DNA of 64,000 nt, taken from the NCBI GenBank assembly GCA_910589195.1, contig CAJUTC010000002.1, forward strand, positions 91,891 to 155,890, in the 5' to 3' direction. The notes below the pieces were generated by a model. The model was not told where the DNA came from. It was given only the letters and a program-made list of their open reading frames with translations, and did no database searches. This document shows, piece after piece, positions 51,543-59,909 of the stretch. The translations under genes and the position numbers were made by a program. This DNA is from an uncultured Lachnospiraceae bacterium (lineage in GTDB: Bacteria > Bacillota > Clostridia > Lachnospirales > Lachnospiraceae). Within the stretch, counting starts at the first letter, position 1. The number at the start of each line of letters is the position of its first letter.

Positions 51543-51887
51543 TTATTTGATGTCATGCTTGTGCCGTGTCCTTACGAAAAGCAAGGCTCCGATTCCGCAT
51601 AATGAAAGGATGCTTATGAATATCCACAAAACCCTGTGGCTGGTATCCCCGGTTTTGGGAAGCATACCTGCTAAGGGAATCTCATCCTCTGGGATCCACA
51701 TAAATTCTTCCGTTTCCGGGTTCCATACCTTCACATAGGTGCGAGGAACATCTCCATCCCAGATCGTGTAACGGTCTGGTGAATCCGGTGAATTGGGATC
51801 CGGAAGTTCTGTTGGCCGATTGGGCAGTGTTTCCGGTACGGACGGGGTTTCTTCTGTTGGAGGCGGTGTGGCCTCAGACGGGGGGGG
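51543..51887 (-). CDS. out-of-frame 3' segment of the surface protein: proline-rich wall span and LPXTG sorting signal
   Basis: Reading on from the C-run in the adjacent frame gives a Pro/Glu/Thr-rich wall-spanning stretch (PPPTEETPSVPETLPNRPTE), then LPKTGD, a hydrophobic span (RVLWIFISILSLCGIGALLF) and a basic tail ending RTRHKHDIK. This is a complete sortase signal with no start of its own. It belongs to the 1013-codon frame upstream, from which it is separated by a frameshift at 51880-51887. Losing one C (run of 7) or adding two (run of 10) would join the frames. Confidence 0.85.
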   Translation of the reverse strand, partial: PPPSEATPPPTEETPSVPETLPNRPTELPDPNSPDSPDRYTIWDGDVPRTYVKVWNPETEEFMWIPEDEIPLAGMLPKTGDTSHRVLWIFISILSLCGIGALLFVRTRHKHDIK

Positions 51888-54800
51888 TGGGTTCCGGATC
51901 TGGTCTTGGGGGTTTTCCGCCGCCACCACCAGGATTTCCGCCACCAGGATTTCCACCACCAGGATTTCCACCGCCAGGTTTATGGTTGGTAAACGCTGCT
52001 TCTGCTGTTTTATTAAGAGCTATCGTTCCGGCTTCCCCGCTGGAAGAAGTGGTATAACCGCCCTGGTCAGCCTCTTTTTCCACTACCTGATACCGGGTGC
52101 CCTCCGGCAATGCGCTGATGGTAACCGATTCCCCGTGCTTTAAGGTGATGCTGCCGCCGCTGGAAATGGTTCCTTTCTTTGATCCGTCATAGGGATAGCT
52201 TCCAGGAAGCGGATTCCCCTTTTCATCCAATAACGTAATGGTAAAGGTAAACGACCGCTCATGTTCCCCACGGTTTCCAGTTACCGTCTTTTTAATGGAA
52301 AGTTCTCCGGTAATGGGTTCATCGTCCGTGCCCTCGTATGTATTCGTAACCGTTATGGCAGGAATGGACGAGGTTTCATTTCTGCTGACAGAAAAAGCAG
52401 AGTAGGTTATGGCCTTTGACCGGGCCGGTTTCCTCCATTTCAACGATGCGTTGGACGGAGAAGCGCTCAAACTGCCATCACCTGCATCCTCCGGCTGGCT
52501 GGCGCCAGGAGCGGCATCAGACGTGCGCATGGATGCGTTGGACGGAGAAGCGGAAGGAACATTTTCCTGAGCCGCAAGGGTGATTCCATTATGATCATAA
52601 GAAACCGAGTAACCATCGGGAACCTTTTCTTCTGCTACTTTGTAGGTATAATAATTGCCATTGTCGTCCTTGATAGGCAGCTTATCCCAGGTATGGGACC
52701 AGCTATTTTTGCTGTTTAAGGTTACAGGATCGTTATATTTGTCCTCACCACGGTAAAGCTGAATTTTGACCTCCGGATAATTAGTACCTGCCGGGGCATC
52801 TTTCCAGGATTTCTTAACCTGCAGGCTGCCTGTTCCAGGGTGCTCCTTTGTATAGGTATTGGTAATGTTGGCGTCAGCAGTGCTGTCAGGTGATACCGTT
52901 ACCTCTACAGTGCCGCCTTCGGTAACAGTAAGATTATAATCGGTGATTTGTGCTGACTGAGTATTTTCTGTTACCGTATAGGAACCTGGTTCCAGATTTG
53001 GCAGAGTAGAGCTGCCAGCACCTGTGATTTTAATCGTAGTTCCATTGGGATGACTTGGTCCAGTAACGGTAAAGGAGAATTCTTTCGAAGCCGCATCTTC
53101 TGGTACAGTGCCGCTCAACGTTTTTGTGATTTTTAGGCTACCCTTTCCAGGCTGCTCCTCTGTGTAGGTATTAGTAATGTTGGCTTCGGTAGTTTCGCCA
53201 GATTCTACCGTTACGTTTCCATCACCGGTAACTGACAGGGTATAGCCTGGGATGTCGCCTCCAGTTTCTGTTACCTTATAGTCGCCCGGTTTCAAACCGA
53301 TAAGGGTCTTGCTTTCTCCGTCTTTGAGATCAAATTTCTCCGAATATTCATATGGTCCAGTAATGGTAAAGGAGAATACTTTCGAATTAGCGCCTTCCGG
53401 CAAGGGATTGCCGCTCACTTTTTTTGTGACTGTTAACTTGCCTTCTGGCTCATACGTATTCGTTAAAGTAATGGTAAGAGCTTCCTTCGCTGCATTCAGT
53501 GTAAACCAATCAGAATTGGAACTTGTAGGGGTGTAATCGGAAATGAGATCTTCTTTTACTTTGTAGACATAAGGTGTAAAAATAGGTTTTCCATCTTTAT
53601 CCAATTTATATGTTCCAATAGGAAGATTTTCAAAAGAACCAGTCCAATTTGGCTTACTTAGTGCTATGCTATCGATAGGATCTCCTTCATCTTTTCGCAT
53701 AAGTTCGACAGTAATGCCCTCAGGCCACTTATCGGATGGGTTTTCTTTATGATCCCACTTTTTTTCAACCTTCAGGCTGCCGACAGGAATGTAAATATTG
53801 GTAATTGTTACATATGTGATGGTGTTTGAGTTATCAATTTCAGTTTTTATCGTATCCTTTGTTGGATCAAACTTGAAAGACTCAAAGGTCCAATGATAGA
53901 TTAACTTACTTTCTGTGATGATTTCATTCCCAAGTTCCCTTACACGGTATTCGTGATAGCCGCTTAAATTGGGGAATGCTATTGTTCTTGTATGGTCGTT
54001 TTCAGGAGCAAGCTCGATTGAATCAACCTTTGAGCATTCTGTCCAGTTGCCTGAAATTTTTTCTTCAATCACAAACGTATATGATTCGGAAGAAGCACTC
54101 GGATCCAAAAAGTTCTTGGAAATTTCTATCTCTAGGCCGTTTGGGAATGTGCCACGGAATTCCGGCGCAAGATTGCCATTGCCCGTTTGGTTGAGAACCT
54201 CAGTGGATCCGTCCTTAACCAAAACCTGGAAGGTATCCGTTATCACACTTTTCTCTTCAATGATATAACTGCCCGCTTTTTGGAAATCCTCTGCAAAGGT
54301 AAACGTACAACTCTCGCCAGCCTTAATTGGTTTTTCTTTTATTACATTCCCATCTTTATCTTTTAAAATGTAAGTGTAGAGTTCCTTTGGATCCCGCAAA
54401 ACGTCAGTGTTCTCAGGCGATTCTTTTCTAATAATGAGATCCAGCTTAGCGCCTTTTTGAATTGATATCGGGGCTGTCGTATGACCATGGGTGATGCTAT
54501 TGCTGACAAACTTTTCAATTTGATAGTTGGCAGTCAGTTCAAAACCTTCCCGCTCGGTATCGGATTCTTCTATAGAAATATTGCCGTCACTGCCTGTACT
54601 TTTAACACTATAGTTAAAAAAATGGTTTTTGCCGTTATCTAATTCTACATTCTTATCGGATGGATTCTTGAAACTACCAGACCCGTTAGTGATAATCTGA
54701 AATTTGCTGTTCATTATGTCTTCGGCCCTTTTGTCGCCATCGCTGGTTCCCAGGACATATACCTGCTTTTCAACGATTAAGCCATAAGAACCCAGCTTCT

Positions 54801-54915
54801 CTTCAACAAGACCTGGAATGGAATCATTGGCAAATACCACAACCCCAGCCAAAAGAATCATAAATGCTAAAATGCAAGTAGAAAATAATAACCTTCCTTT
54901 CTTTTTCAAAGCCAT
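51874..54915 (-). CDS. large Cna-B/Spy0128-like surface pilin or adhesin, frame broken before its anchor
   Basis: A 1013-residue exported protein. Signal peptide: MALKKKGRLLFSTCILAFMI and following residues. Then a unique N-terminal region, a Cna-B domain (about 365-470), two Spy0128-like pilin domains each ending in NITNTYT-type strands, a further Cna-B domain, a Ser/Ala linker and a last Spy0128-like domain, then four GGGNP repeats. Such domains usually carry Lys-Asn or Lys-Asp isopeptide bonds. The frame ends PEPTPPV-stop directly after eight C, losing the LPKTG anchor encoded in another frame. As written the product would be secreted rather than wall-bound. AGGAGG lies 9 bases before the ATG. 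Confidence 0.88.
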   Translation of the reverse strand: MALKKKGRLLFSTCILAFMILLAGVVVFANDSIPGLVEEKLGSYGLIVEKQVYVLGTSDGDKRAEDIMNSKFQIITNGSGSFKNPSDKNVELDNGKNHFFNYSVKSTGSDGNISIEESDTEREGFELTANYQIEKFVSNSITHGHTTAPISIQKGAKLDLIIRKESPENTDVLRDPKELYTYILKDKDGNVIKEKPIKAGESCTFTFAEDFQKAGSYIIEEKSVITDTFQVLVKDGSTEVLNQTGNGNLAPEFRGTFPNGLEIEISKNFLDPSASSESYTFVIEEKISGNWTECSKVDSIELAPENDHTRTIAFPNLSGYHEYRVRELGNEIITESKLIYHWTFESFKFDPTKDTIKTEIDNSNTITYVTITNIYIPVGSLKVEKKWDHKENPSDKWPEGITVELMRKDEGDPIDSIALSKPNWTGSFENLPIGTYKLDKDGKPIFTPYVYKVKEDLISDYTPTSSNSDWFTLNAAKEALTITLTNTYEPEGKLTVTKKVSGNPLPEGANSKVFSFTITGPYEYSEKFDLKDGESKTLIGLKPGDYKVTETGGDIPGYTLSVTGDGNVTVESGETTEANITNTYTEEQPGKGSLKITKTLSGTVPEDAASKEFSFTVTGPSHPNGTTIKITGAGSSTLPNLEPGSYTVTENTQSAQITDYNLTVTEGGTVEVTVSPDSTADANITNTYTKEHPGTGSLQVKKSWKDAPAGTNYPEVKIQLYRGEDKYNDPVTLNSKNSWSHTWDKLPIKDDNGNYYTYKVAEEKVPDGYSVSYDHNGITLAAQENVPSASPSNASMRTSDAAPGASQPEDAGDGSLSASPSNASLKWRKPARSKAITYSAFSVSRNETSSIPAITVTNTYEGTDDEPITGELSIKKTVTGNRGEHERSFTFTITLLDEKGNPLPGSYPYDGSKKGTISSGGSITLKHGESVTISALPEGTRYQVVEKEADQGGYTTSSSGEAGTIALNKTAEAAFTNHKPGGGNPGGGNPGGGNPGGGGGKPPRPDPEPTPPV
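51880..51887. repeat. G8/C8 homopolymer tract, candidate phase-variation switch
   Basis: Eight G on the plus strand (eight C in the coding strand). The two frames of the surface protein meet exactly here. Slippage by one or two bases switches between a secreted product stopping at 51874 and a wall-anchored one ending at 51543. Confidence 0.75.
51919..51983. repeat. 15-bp tandem repeat encoding PGGGN
   Basis: Four imperfect copies of CCACCAGGATTTCCA-like units on the plus strand, encoding PGGGNPGGGN. The repeats lie beside the C-run at the junction to the wall-spanning part; the unit is a multiple of three, so copy number changes only linker length. Confidence 0.8.
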
Positions 54916-55119
54916 TCCATAAAACCTCCTTTCATATCACGGTTCCTTCCAGAACCTTACTGTGATACCAACCTCCTTGTGATATAAAAATGTCTGTGCC
55001 CGACCGCGCTGTGCAAAGTGGACTATGCCGCAAAGGCAGTCTGGTCAGACGGAAGATCCTGAAAATCAGAATTCTTCCTAATTTATATAAAAATGCGTAT
55101 CCCTCCGCATTGATTTTTC
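54916..55119. other. 204-bp interval upstream of the surface protein
   Basis: On the minus strand a weak terminator ATGCG...CGCAT with a TTTTATAT tail (55093-55110) follows the amidase gene. Close to the surface-protein start, TATCACGGTTC...GAACC...GTGATA (54935-54967) forms a bipartite stem in the 5' leader, 20 bp ahead of the start codon. Confidence 0.4.
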
Positions 55120-55797
55120 TTATTGGCTATTTAAACGGTTATTTACCGTGTCTGCCAGTTCTGCCATCCGGCTTTCCAGATAGGGGCCGGGGCATTCCGT
55201 CTGATTGGAAAACATTTTGTGTATGGTAAGGTTTCCGGTTTCATCCCCAGTAAACCTTAATTCCCGAATGTGGTTTCGTTTGCAAATATCCACACACAAT
55301 TCCACCAGCATCGCATAAGCGTTATCGCTTACATGCCATTCCCCGCCCATTTCATCATTTGCGACTTCAATGGTGACAGCCTGATGATCGTTTTCCCGGC
55401 TGCTGGAAGTCCATGCCCGGTTGCGTTCCTCCACATACAAGGCTACCTGCCCGTTACTATCTATGGCATAATTGGCGGAGGCCTTCCGGTCTGCTCGGGA
55501 GAAGGATTCCCCCAGGTCTTTAAGGCTAAGATCGCCCGCCATGTGATGGACAGTAATTTTTGTAATCCCACGGTTACGTGGGAAATCAGCATTGGCCGTT
55601 AAATCAATGTATTGGATATAGGGGCTGTTTTGACTGATAATATGTTCCCTTTCCTGGTTGGTCAGTTCCCTTCCAATATAATCCGGAAGTGATATCCGGG
55701 CCTGATAACAAAAAAACAGGACGGTTCCGGCGGCAGCGCAAAACCCGAAAAGGAGGAGCCATATGCTGAGAAATCGGTTCTTTTTAAACGGTATCAT
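55120..55797 (-). CDS. membrane-anchored N-acetylmuramoyl-L-alanine amidase (Amidase_2/PGRP fold)
   Basis: A 225-residue protein with an N-terminal anchor (SIWLLLFGFCAAAGTVLFFC) and an external amidase domain. Zn ligands are suggested by ITVHHMAG at the start of the domain and by LTIHKMF...TECPG at its end; ASANYAIDSNG and AWTSSSRENDHQAVTIEVAN are typical of the fold. It should cut between MurNAc and the stem peptide. AGGAGG lies ahead of the ATG at 55797, 11 bp after the stop of the upstream membrane gene, so the two are co-transcribed. Confidence 0.87.
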   Translation of the reverse strand: MIPFKKNRFLSIWLLLFGFCAAAGTVLFFCYQARISLPDYIGRELTNQEREHIISQNSPYIQYIDLTANADFPRNRGITKITVHHMAGDLSLKDLGESFSRADRKASANYAIDSNGQVALYVEERNRAWTSSSRENDHQAVTIEVANDEMGGEWHVSDNAYAMLVELCVDICKRNHIRELRFTGDETGNLTIHKMFSNQTECPGPYLESRMAELADTVNNRLNSQ

Positions 55798-55808
55798 GAC
55801 ATATCCTC

Positions 55809-57188
55809 CTAAGCCATTGTTAAGCAGCAATACAAGTTAAAAGCAAAAACCGCCCAAAAGCATCCGTACATGGTTTTGGTAACAGCGCCGGGAATGGATG
55901 TGCCTTTTTGCTTTGGATCTCCGGTTGATAACAAAAGCAAAGACAGGATTCCCATATAAAAGAAACTGGTATCCATTAAATTATGGGTAAGGAATGCGGT
56001 AAATTCAGCGTTTTCAGCAGCGCTTTTTTTCTTCTGGTAAAACCGGACGGCGATAACAACCAGCATGGCCGCCGCAATCAGACCCAGCTCCACGCCTACA
56101 TGGATCAAAACATTATGGATATGGTTAGTGTTAAAGTATTTATCACTGTCATGAAGGTTTAAATGCCTCCATTGGTATGGCCCCACACCTAATAGCGGAT
56201 TCGCCCTTAGGTATCCGATGCCGTTTCGCATCATTTCCAACCGTTCTGTGAAGGTTGCAATGGCGTTTGGCCTGGCGGCAATGGCGGTTATTGCTACGGC
56301 AAAACCCAGGAAGGAGATGATAACAGCCATCCTGGGATATTCCTTCAAAAACGCTTCAAATTTCTTCCAACACAGCACGACAGCCAAACCGTAAAGGAAT
56401 AAAAGCAGGCAGAGCCATGGCACATTTGTCCGATCGGCGGCCAGGTAGAGAAGGAGTCCTGTGCCCACTCCAAGGCTGGCTTTTGCCAGTAGATTGCATC
56501 CATACAGGAAGGTTTCCCCAAGCGAAGCGTTTTTCTTTTTGTAAAACAGAAGCACCAGGATCCCGGCAGCCATTGCCACAAAGCTTCCCATCGATAAGGT
56601 AAGGGCGACAGAAAGAAAGAAAACAGGCTCCAAATAAGGCAAAACCGCTGACAGAGAGCTGGTTTTTGAATGTTCCAAGGAGCTGCAGCTTAATAAAGAA
56701 AACCAACCGATCACAAGGAAAACCCCAGTAGCATTGGGGTTGCCTAAAAAACTGTCCATCCGTCCTCCATTTCCATGAAGGGCGCCAAAAACAAATTGAA
56801 GGATTCCTATGGCGGCAACCGTTCCTGCCCAAAAGGTGGATAATTGCTTTAACAGTGCCAGTTCCTCTTTTTCCAGGGTAGCCATTAAAAGGTAGACCAC
56901 AGGAAATATCATCTGAGTGGAAGCATAGCCGTTGGTGATATCCCCAAATGTCCGGTAGGAAGAAAGGGCGCTTGCCACATTATAGAGAAAAAGCGGTGTG
57001 AAAATCCAAAGATCTACCTTTATGGGTCGGAAAACAAACCCTGCTGTGCACAGAATCAGGCCTAACAGGGTGACTATCAGTATGTTTCCCACTCCTGCAA
57101 AGGTTAAAATAAATAGGCTGAGGAATAGGCAAACAATCATATAATGATCCATTATATTTTCAAATATATGTTCGATTCGGTTGAGCAT
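55809..57188 (-). CDS. O-antigen ligase/polymerase-like membrane protein
   Basis: A 459-residue protein with about twelve spans. In the last large loop LLGVGPYQWRHLNLHDSDKY and TNHIHNVLIHVGVELGLIAA fit the Wzy_C (O-antigen ligase) signature, including the conserved His of the NxxH motif. Such proteins transfer or polymerise undecaprenol-linked glycans, including wall glycans and glycoprotein glycans in Gram-positives. GGAGGGAG precedes the ATG. First gene of the minus-strand surface operon; no glycosyltransferases lie nearby. Confidence 0.82.
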   Translation of the reverse strand: MLNRIEHIFENIMDHYMIVCLFLSLFILTFAGVGNILIVTLLGLILCTAGFVFRPIKVDLWIFTPLFLYNVASALSSYRTFGDITNGYASTQMIFPVVYLLMATLEKEELALLKQLSTFWAGTVAAIGILQFVFGALHGNGGRMDSFLGNPNATGVFLVIGWFSLLSCSSLEHSKTSSLSAVLPYLEPVFFLSVALTLSMGSFVAMAAGILVLLFYKKKNASLGETFLYGCNLLAKASLGVGTGLLLYLAADRTNVPWLCLLLFLYGLAVVLCWKKFEAFLKEYPRMAVIISFLGFAVAITAIAARPNAIATFTERLEMMRNGIGYLRANPLLGVGPYQWRHLNLHDSDKYFNTNHIHNVLIHVGVELGLIAAAMLVVIAVRFYQKKKSAAENAEFTAFLTHNLMDTSFFYMGILSLLLLSTGDPKQKGTSIPGAVTKTMYGCFWAVFAFNLYCCLTMA

Positions 57189-57350
57189 GGTTGCTCCCTC
57201 CTCCCTATGAAGCCAGCAGCAAATTTAGGAGGAAACAAAATTTCCGCCAATAATGGCGGTCACAAAAGAAAAGCTGGCTATGGACTAGCAGAAAATGGTT
57301 GAGATGCTCCATATCTCGTTTTTGACAAATCTTTCCTGCTATCTAGCTAT
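57189..57350 (-). promoter_or_regulatory. 5' leader of the surface operon
   Basis: About 160 bp between promoter and start. It contains the short stem CCGCCATTATTGGCGG (57247-57262) and CTAGTCCATAGCC...complement-like segments further upstream. No known riboswitch pattern is recognised. Confidence 0.35.
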
Positions 57351-57379
57351 AGGATACCACAAATAATTTCTAATTTCAA
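57351..57379 (-). promoter_or_regulatory. sigma-A-type promoter of surface operon
   Basis: On the minus strand TTGAAA (57379-57374), 17-bp spacer, TATCCT (57356-57351). Confidence 0.6.
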
Positions 57380-57496
57380 GGTAAATTAATAATTTTTAAA
57401 CGCAAGAAATGATTTTAAGTTAATTTCTACATGTATACTAGACAGAACTTGAAATATATTATAAAAAGCTGGCTTTCTTGCTATAAAAGCCATTAA

Positions 57497-58433
57497 TTGA
57501 TTCCTCAGAATAGATTTATCCGGCAAAATATCCGAAATGGCAACCCAAGTGCATTCAATCATGCAAACGTAAAAGGTCAATCAATTCAATGGCTATACAA
57601 CCCAACAAAACAACTCAGCAAACGTCACCGGAAGGCTACTTTTTCTTGGAAAGGTGTTGGAATAAACATACGTTTGCGGTATGATATTAGCGTTATGAAT
57701 TGGAATTGAAGGATGGAAGTTCATATCGGAGTAATCAACGCAGCATCCACAGAACCATCAGAAGGCGATTCCACAAAAATTTTATTTGATAAGTATACGG
57801 ATTCAATTAATAATGAAATAGAAAAAATAAGAAATGAAAAAATTAAAATGTCTGATGCAAACTCAAAAGAGGCAGTTAAAGAATATATTACCCAAAGATT
57901 ATCAAAATTTTCAATGATATGTTTGAATTTGAAGTTATTGTAGAAGATTCGGATTATGGTTTAGGGGAATTTAAACCGGCAGAAGCAGGAACAGCAAAAA
58001 TTCCAAAAGGTAAAAATGGATATTGCTGTATTATTGTTCGTATATGGGTAAAAGATGATAAAGAAACATTAATAAAAATAAGAAAAGATATAACAATAAA
58101 GCCTAACGAATATGAAAATTCATCCATCAAAGGAAATGGTGGGTCTGGAGGTGGATCATCTTCTGGCGGAAGTTCATCATCTAGCACCCGAAATGACACT
58201 AATAATTTCAACTCAAATAATATAATTATAACTAAAATAATATTATTATGGGAATTTGGGAACAAGTGGATGGTAAATGGAAACTGAAAACATCCGATAG
58301 ATCTTATGTAAGTTCCCAATGGGCAAACCTCGATGGAAAATGGTATTTCCTAGGCGTAGATGGCGCTATGCAGGCCGGGACTGTAACGCCAGATGGGTAC
58401 ACAGTTAATGAGAATGGGGAATGGATTCAATAA
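57497..58433 (+). pseudogene. decayed cell-wall-binding-repeat protein
   Basis: Three plus-strand reading segments follow one another in different frames: 57497-57943 (with a stop at about 57708), 57919-58287 and 58248-58433. Together they read as a domain (KILFDKYTDSINNEIEKIRN), an Ig-like strand region (KPAEAGTAKIPKGKNGY), a Gly/Ser-rich linker (GGSGGGSSSGGSSSSSTRND) and choline-binding-type repeats (QVDGKWKLK, NLDGKWYFLGVDG). This is the normal order of a secreted clostridial wall-binding protein broken by at least one stop and two frameshifts. Lower GC than its neighbours. Probably inactive. Confidence 0.65.
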
Positions 58434-58486
58434 AAATAAGATGTAAGGAAGATTATTTTATGGCAGGAAAAATTAAATGCCCCTTT

Positions 58487-58568
58487 TGAGGCTACGCCGG
58501 AGTAAAGAAGCACTGAAACAGCCTCTTATAGGGGCAGTGCAAGACCACCGGCTAAGCCGGTGGTCTTG
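58487..58568. mobile_element. MITE- or IS200/IS605-end-like double hairpin
   Basis: GAGGCT (58487)...AGCCTC (58526) encloses a stem-loop, followed by a perfect CAAGACCACCGGC-TAA-GCCGGTGGTCTTG hairpin (58540-58568). No transposase gene adjoins. The sharp terminal hairpin recalls ends of IS200/IS605-type elements and derived miniature elements; it could also act as a terminator. Confidence 0.4.
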
Positions 58569-58593
58569 ACTTATTGTTGCCGTGACACAAAGA

Positions 58594-58623
58594 GAAAAAA
58601 CCTTGACAGAATCAAGGTTTTTC
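58594..58623 (-). terminator. terminator of tRNA-Ala
   Basis: On the minus strand AAACCTTGA-TTCTG-TCAAGGTTT followed by a T-run, directly after the tRNA. Confidence 0.85.
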
Positions 58624-58626
58624 TAC

Positions 58627-58699
58627 TGGAGCATACGGGACTTGAACCCGTGGCCTCCACACTGCCAGTGTGGCGCGCTCCCAACTGCGCTAATGCCCC
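58627..58699 (-). tRNA. tRNA-Ala (anticodon GGC)
   Basis: The cloverleaf folds fully: acceptor GGGGCAT/ATGCTCC including the G3:U70 pair that identifies alanine tRNAs, anticodon stem CCACA/TGTGG with loop CTGGCAG (anticodon GGC) and T arm CGGGTTCAAGTCCCG. CCA is not encoded. A terminator follows. Confidence 0.95.
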
Positions 58700-58833
58700 G
58701 TACAAAAGCAGTATAGCACAAGACCGGAAGTTTGTAAATGGTAAATTATAAATTTAAGGTGTCCTCAATGGCAAAAATAACTGCAAAAGGCTGCACGTAA
58801 AGCAGTGTTGTGCTTCGTTCATGCCCTTTTTTG
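58700..58833. other. interval upstream of tRNA-Ala
   Basis: Between the tRNA-Ala 5' end and the stop of the AraC regulator. No gene; presumably carries the tRNA promoter, though no clear hexamers are seen. Confidence 0.35.
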
Positions 58834-59778
58834 CTATGTTATATTCATCTTTCGGTACTGATTTGGTGTAATGTGATGGCAGGCTTTAAAAAGCTTGCAG
58901 AAGTAGCTGCTTGTGCCAAATCCGGTTTCCAAAGCAATTTCTAAGATGCTTTTGTTCGTGTACCGTAAAAGTTCCTGTGCTTTTTGCAGCCGGATCTGTT
59001 CAATGAAGTTTCCTGGAGTGCTTCCTAAGATATTTCGGAATATCCGGTAGCATTCCCGTTCACTGATATGGGCTGTGCAGGCAAGATCTTCCACTGTGAT
59101 TTTTTCGCCGTAGTGTTCCTGGATTAAGGTGAGCATTTGTTTGATCCGCTCATCTTCCGCCGGATCATAAGTATTTTCATGTTTCTTCTGCTCTTGCGCC
59201 CAGGAATAGACCGTTTCCCATAATTCGGAGAAAATACTTCGGATGCGCAGTTCGAAAAAAGGCTCTTTTTTCAGGCAGATTTCTTCACATTGCCCTAATT
59301 TTTCCAGCAATATTGCGTGACATTTCTGATCTTGATATAATGGAACCGCATCCAATGATTTGGTTTCCTGCACAGGTACGATATATTTCATGTCGTAGAT
59401 GCCTCCTGGGTAGCCGGCTAAAAATGATTGATCAAAGAATTGTGTGCGCAAAGCCACATTTTCTATCGGTTCTAACGACTGCAGGTAGTGGAGCGTTCCG
59501 GAATTGACAAAGATCCCATCACCTTCTCTCAAGATAAACTCATGGTGGTTCGTTTTGTATCGGATCCTTCCCCCGATAATATGGCCAAATTCAAATTCAT
59601 TATGCCAATGCCATGGAACATCGGTCCATGAAGTTTTTTGGGGATCCGGCGTATAAAGACCATAGTGGAGCATCTGGCTTTGGTAGGTGATGGTTTCTTT
59701 CTTGTTTTTCCCGATTTGGCATCGGTTTTTTGACGGATTTTCGCATTGTGGGACTTCCGGATTGGCAAACTGGCGCAT
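58834..59778 (-). CDS. AraC-family transcriptional regulator
   Basis: A 314-residue regulator with an N-terminal cupin sugar-sensing domain (PWHWHNEFEFGHIIGG; LREGDGIFVNSGTLHYLQ) and a C-terminal double HTH (VEDLACTAHISERECYRIFR; ILEIALETGFGTSSYFCKLF then FKACHHITPNQYRK). AAGGAG lies before the ATG. It diverges from the GH120 enzyme with a 131-bp gap, so it most likely activates that gene in response to xylose or xylo-oligosaccharides. Confidence 0.9.
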   Translation of the reverse strand: MRQFANPEVPQCENPSKNRCQIGKNKKETITYQSQMLHYGLYTPDPQKTSWTDVPWHWHNEFEFGHIIGGRIRYKTNHHEFILREGDGIFVNSGTLHYLQSLEPIENVALRTQFFDQSFLAGYPGGIYDMKYIVPVQETKSLDAVPLYQDQKCHAILLEKLGQCEEICLKKEPFFELRIRSIFSELWETVYSWAQEQKKHENTYDPAEDERIKQMLTLIQEHYGEKITVEDLACTAHISERECYRIFRNILGSTPGNFIEQIRLQKAQELLRYTNKSILEIALETGFGTSSYFCKLFKACHHITPNQYRKMNIT

Positions 59779-59818
59779 TTTTAGCTCCTTTTTATTGAAA
59801 TGGCAGGATTGTTATATT

Positions 59819-59887
59819 TTTAGTCAGGATCATTATTTGTAGTCTTGTTCCTTTGCAGTATAATTATATTAACTTTTATTTAGTCAG
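59819..59887. promoter_or_regulatory. direct repeats and promoter between araC-type gene and xylosidase
   Basis: TTTAGTCAG occurs at 59819-59827 and again at 59879-59887, exactly 60 bp apart and in the same orientation. Between them lies TTGTAG-(16)-TATAAT (59837-59864), the probable xylosidase promoter. The repeats are candidate AraC-type half sites. Confidence 0.5.
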
Positions 59888-59909
59888 TCAAGTACAGGAG
59901 GGTTTATTT

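Noticed and set aside
51793..52143. Plus-strand reading frame rich in ARISTTRIST-like repeats
   Set aside because: It is the antisense of the PGGGN repeats of the surface protein and has no ribosome site.
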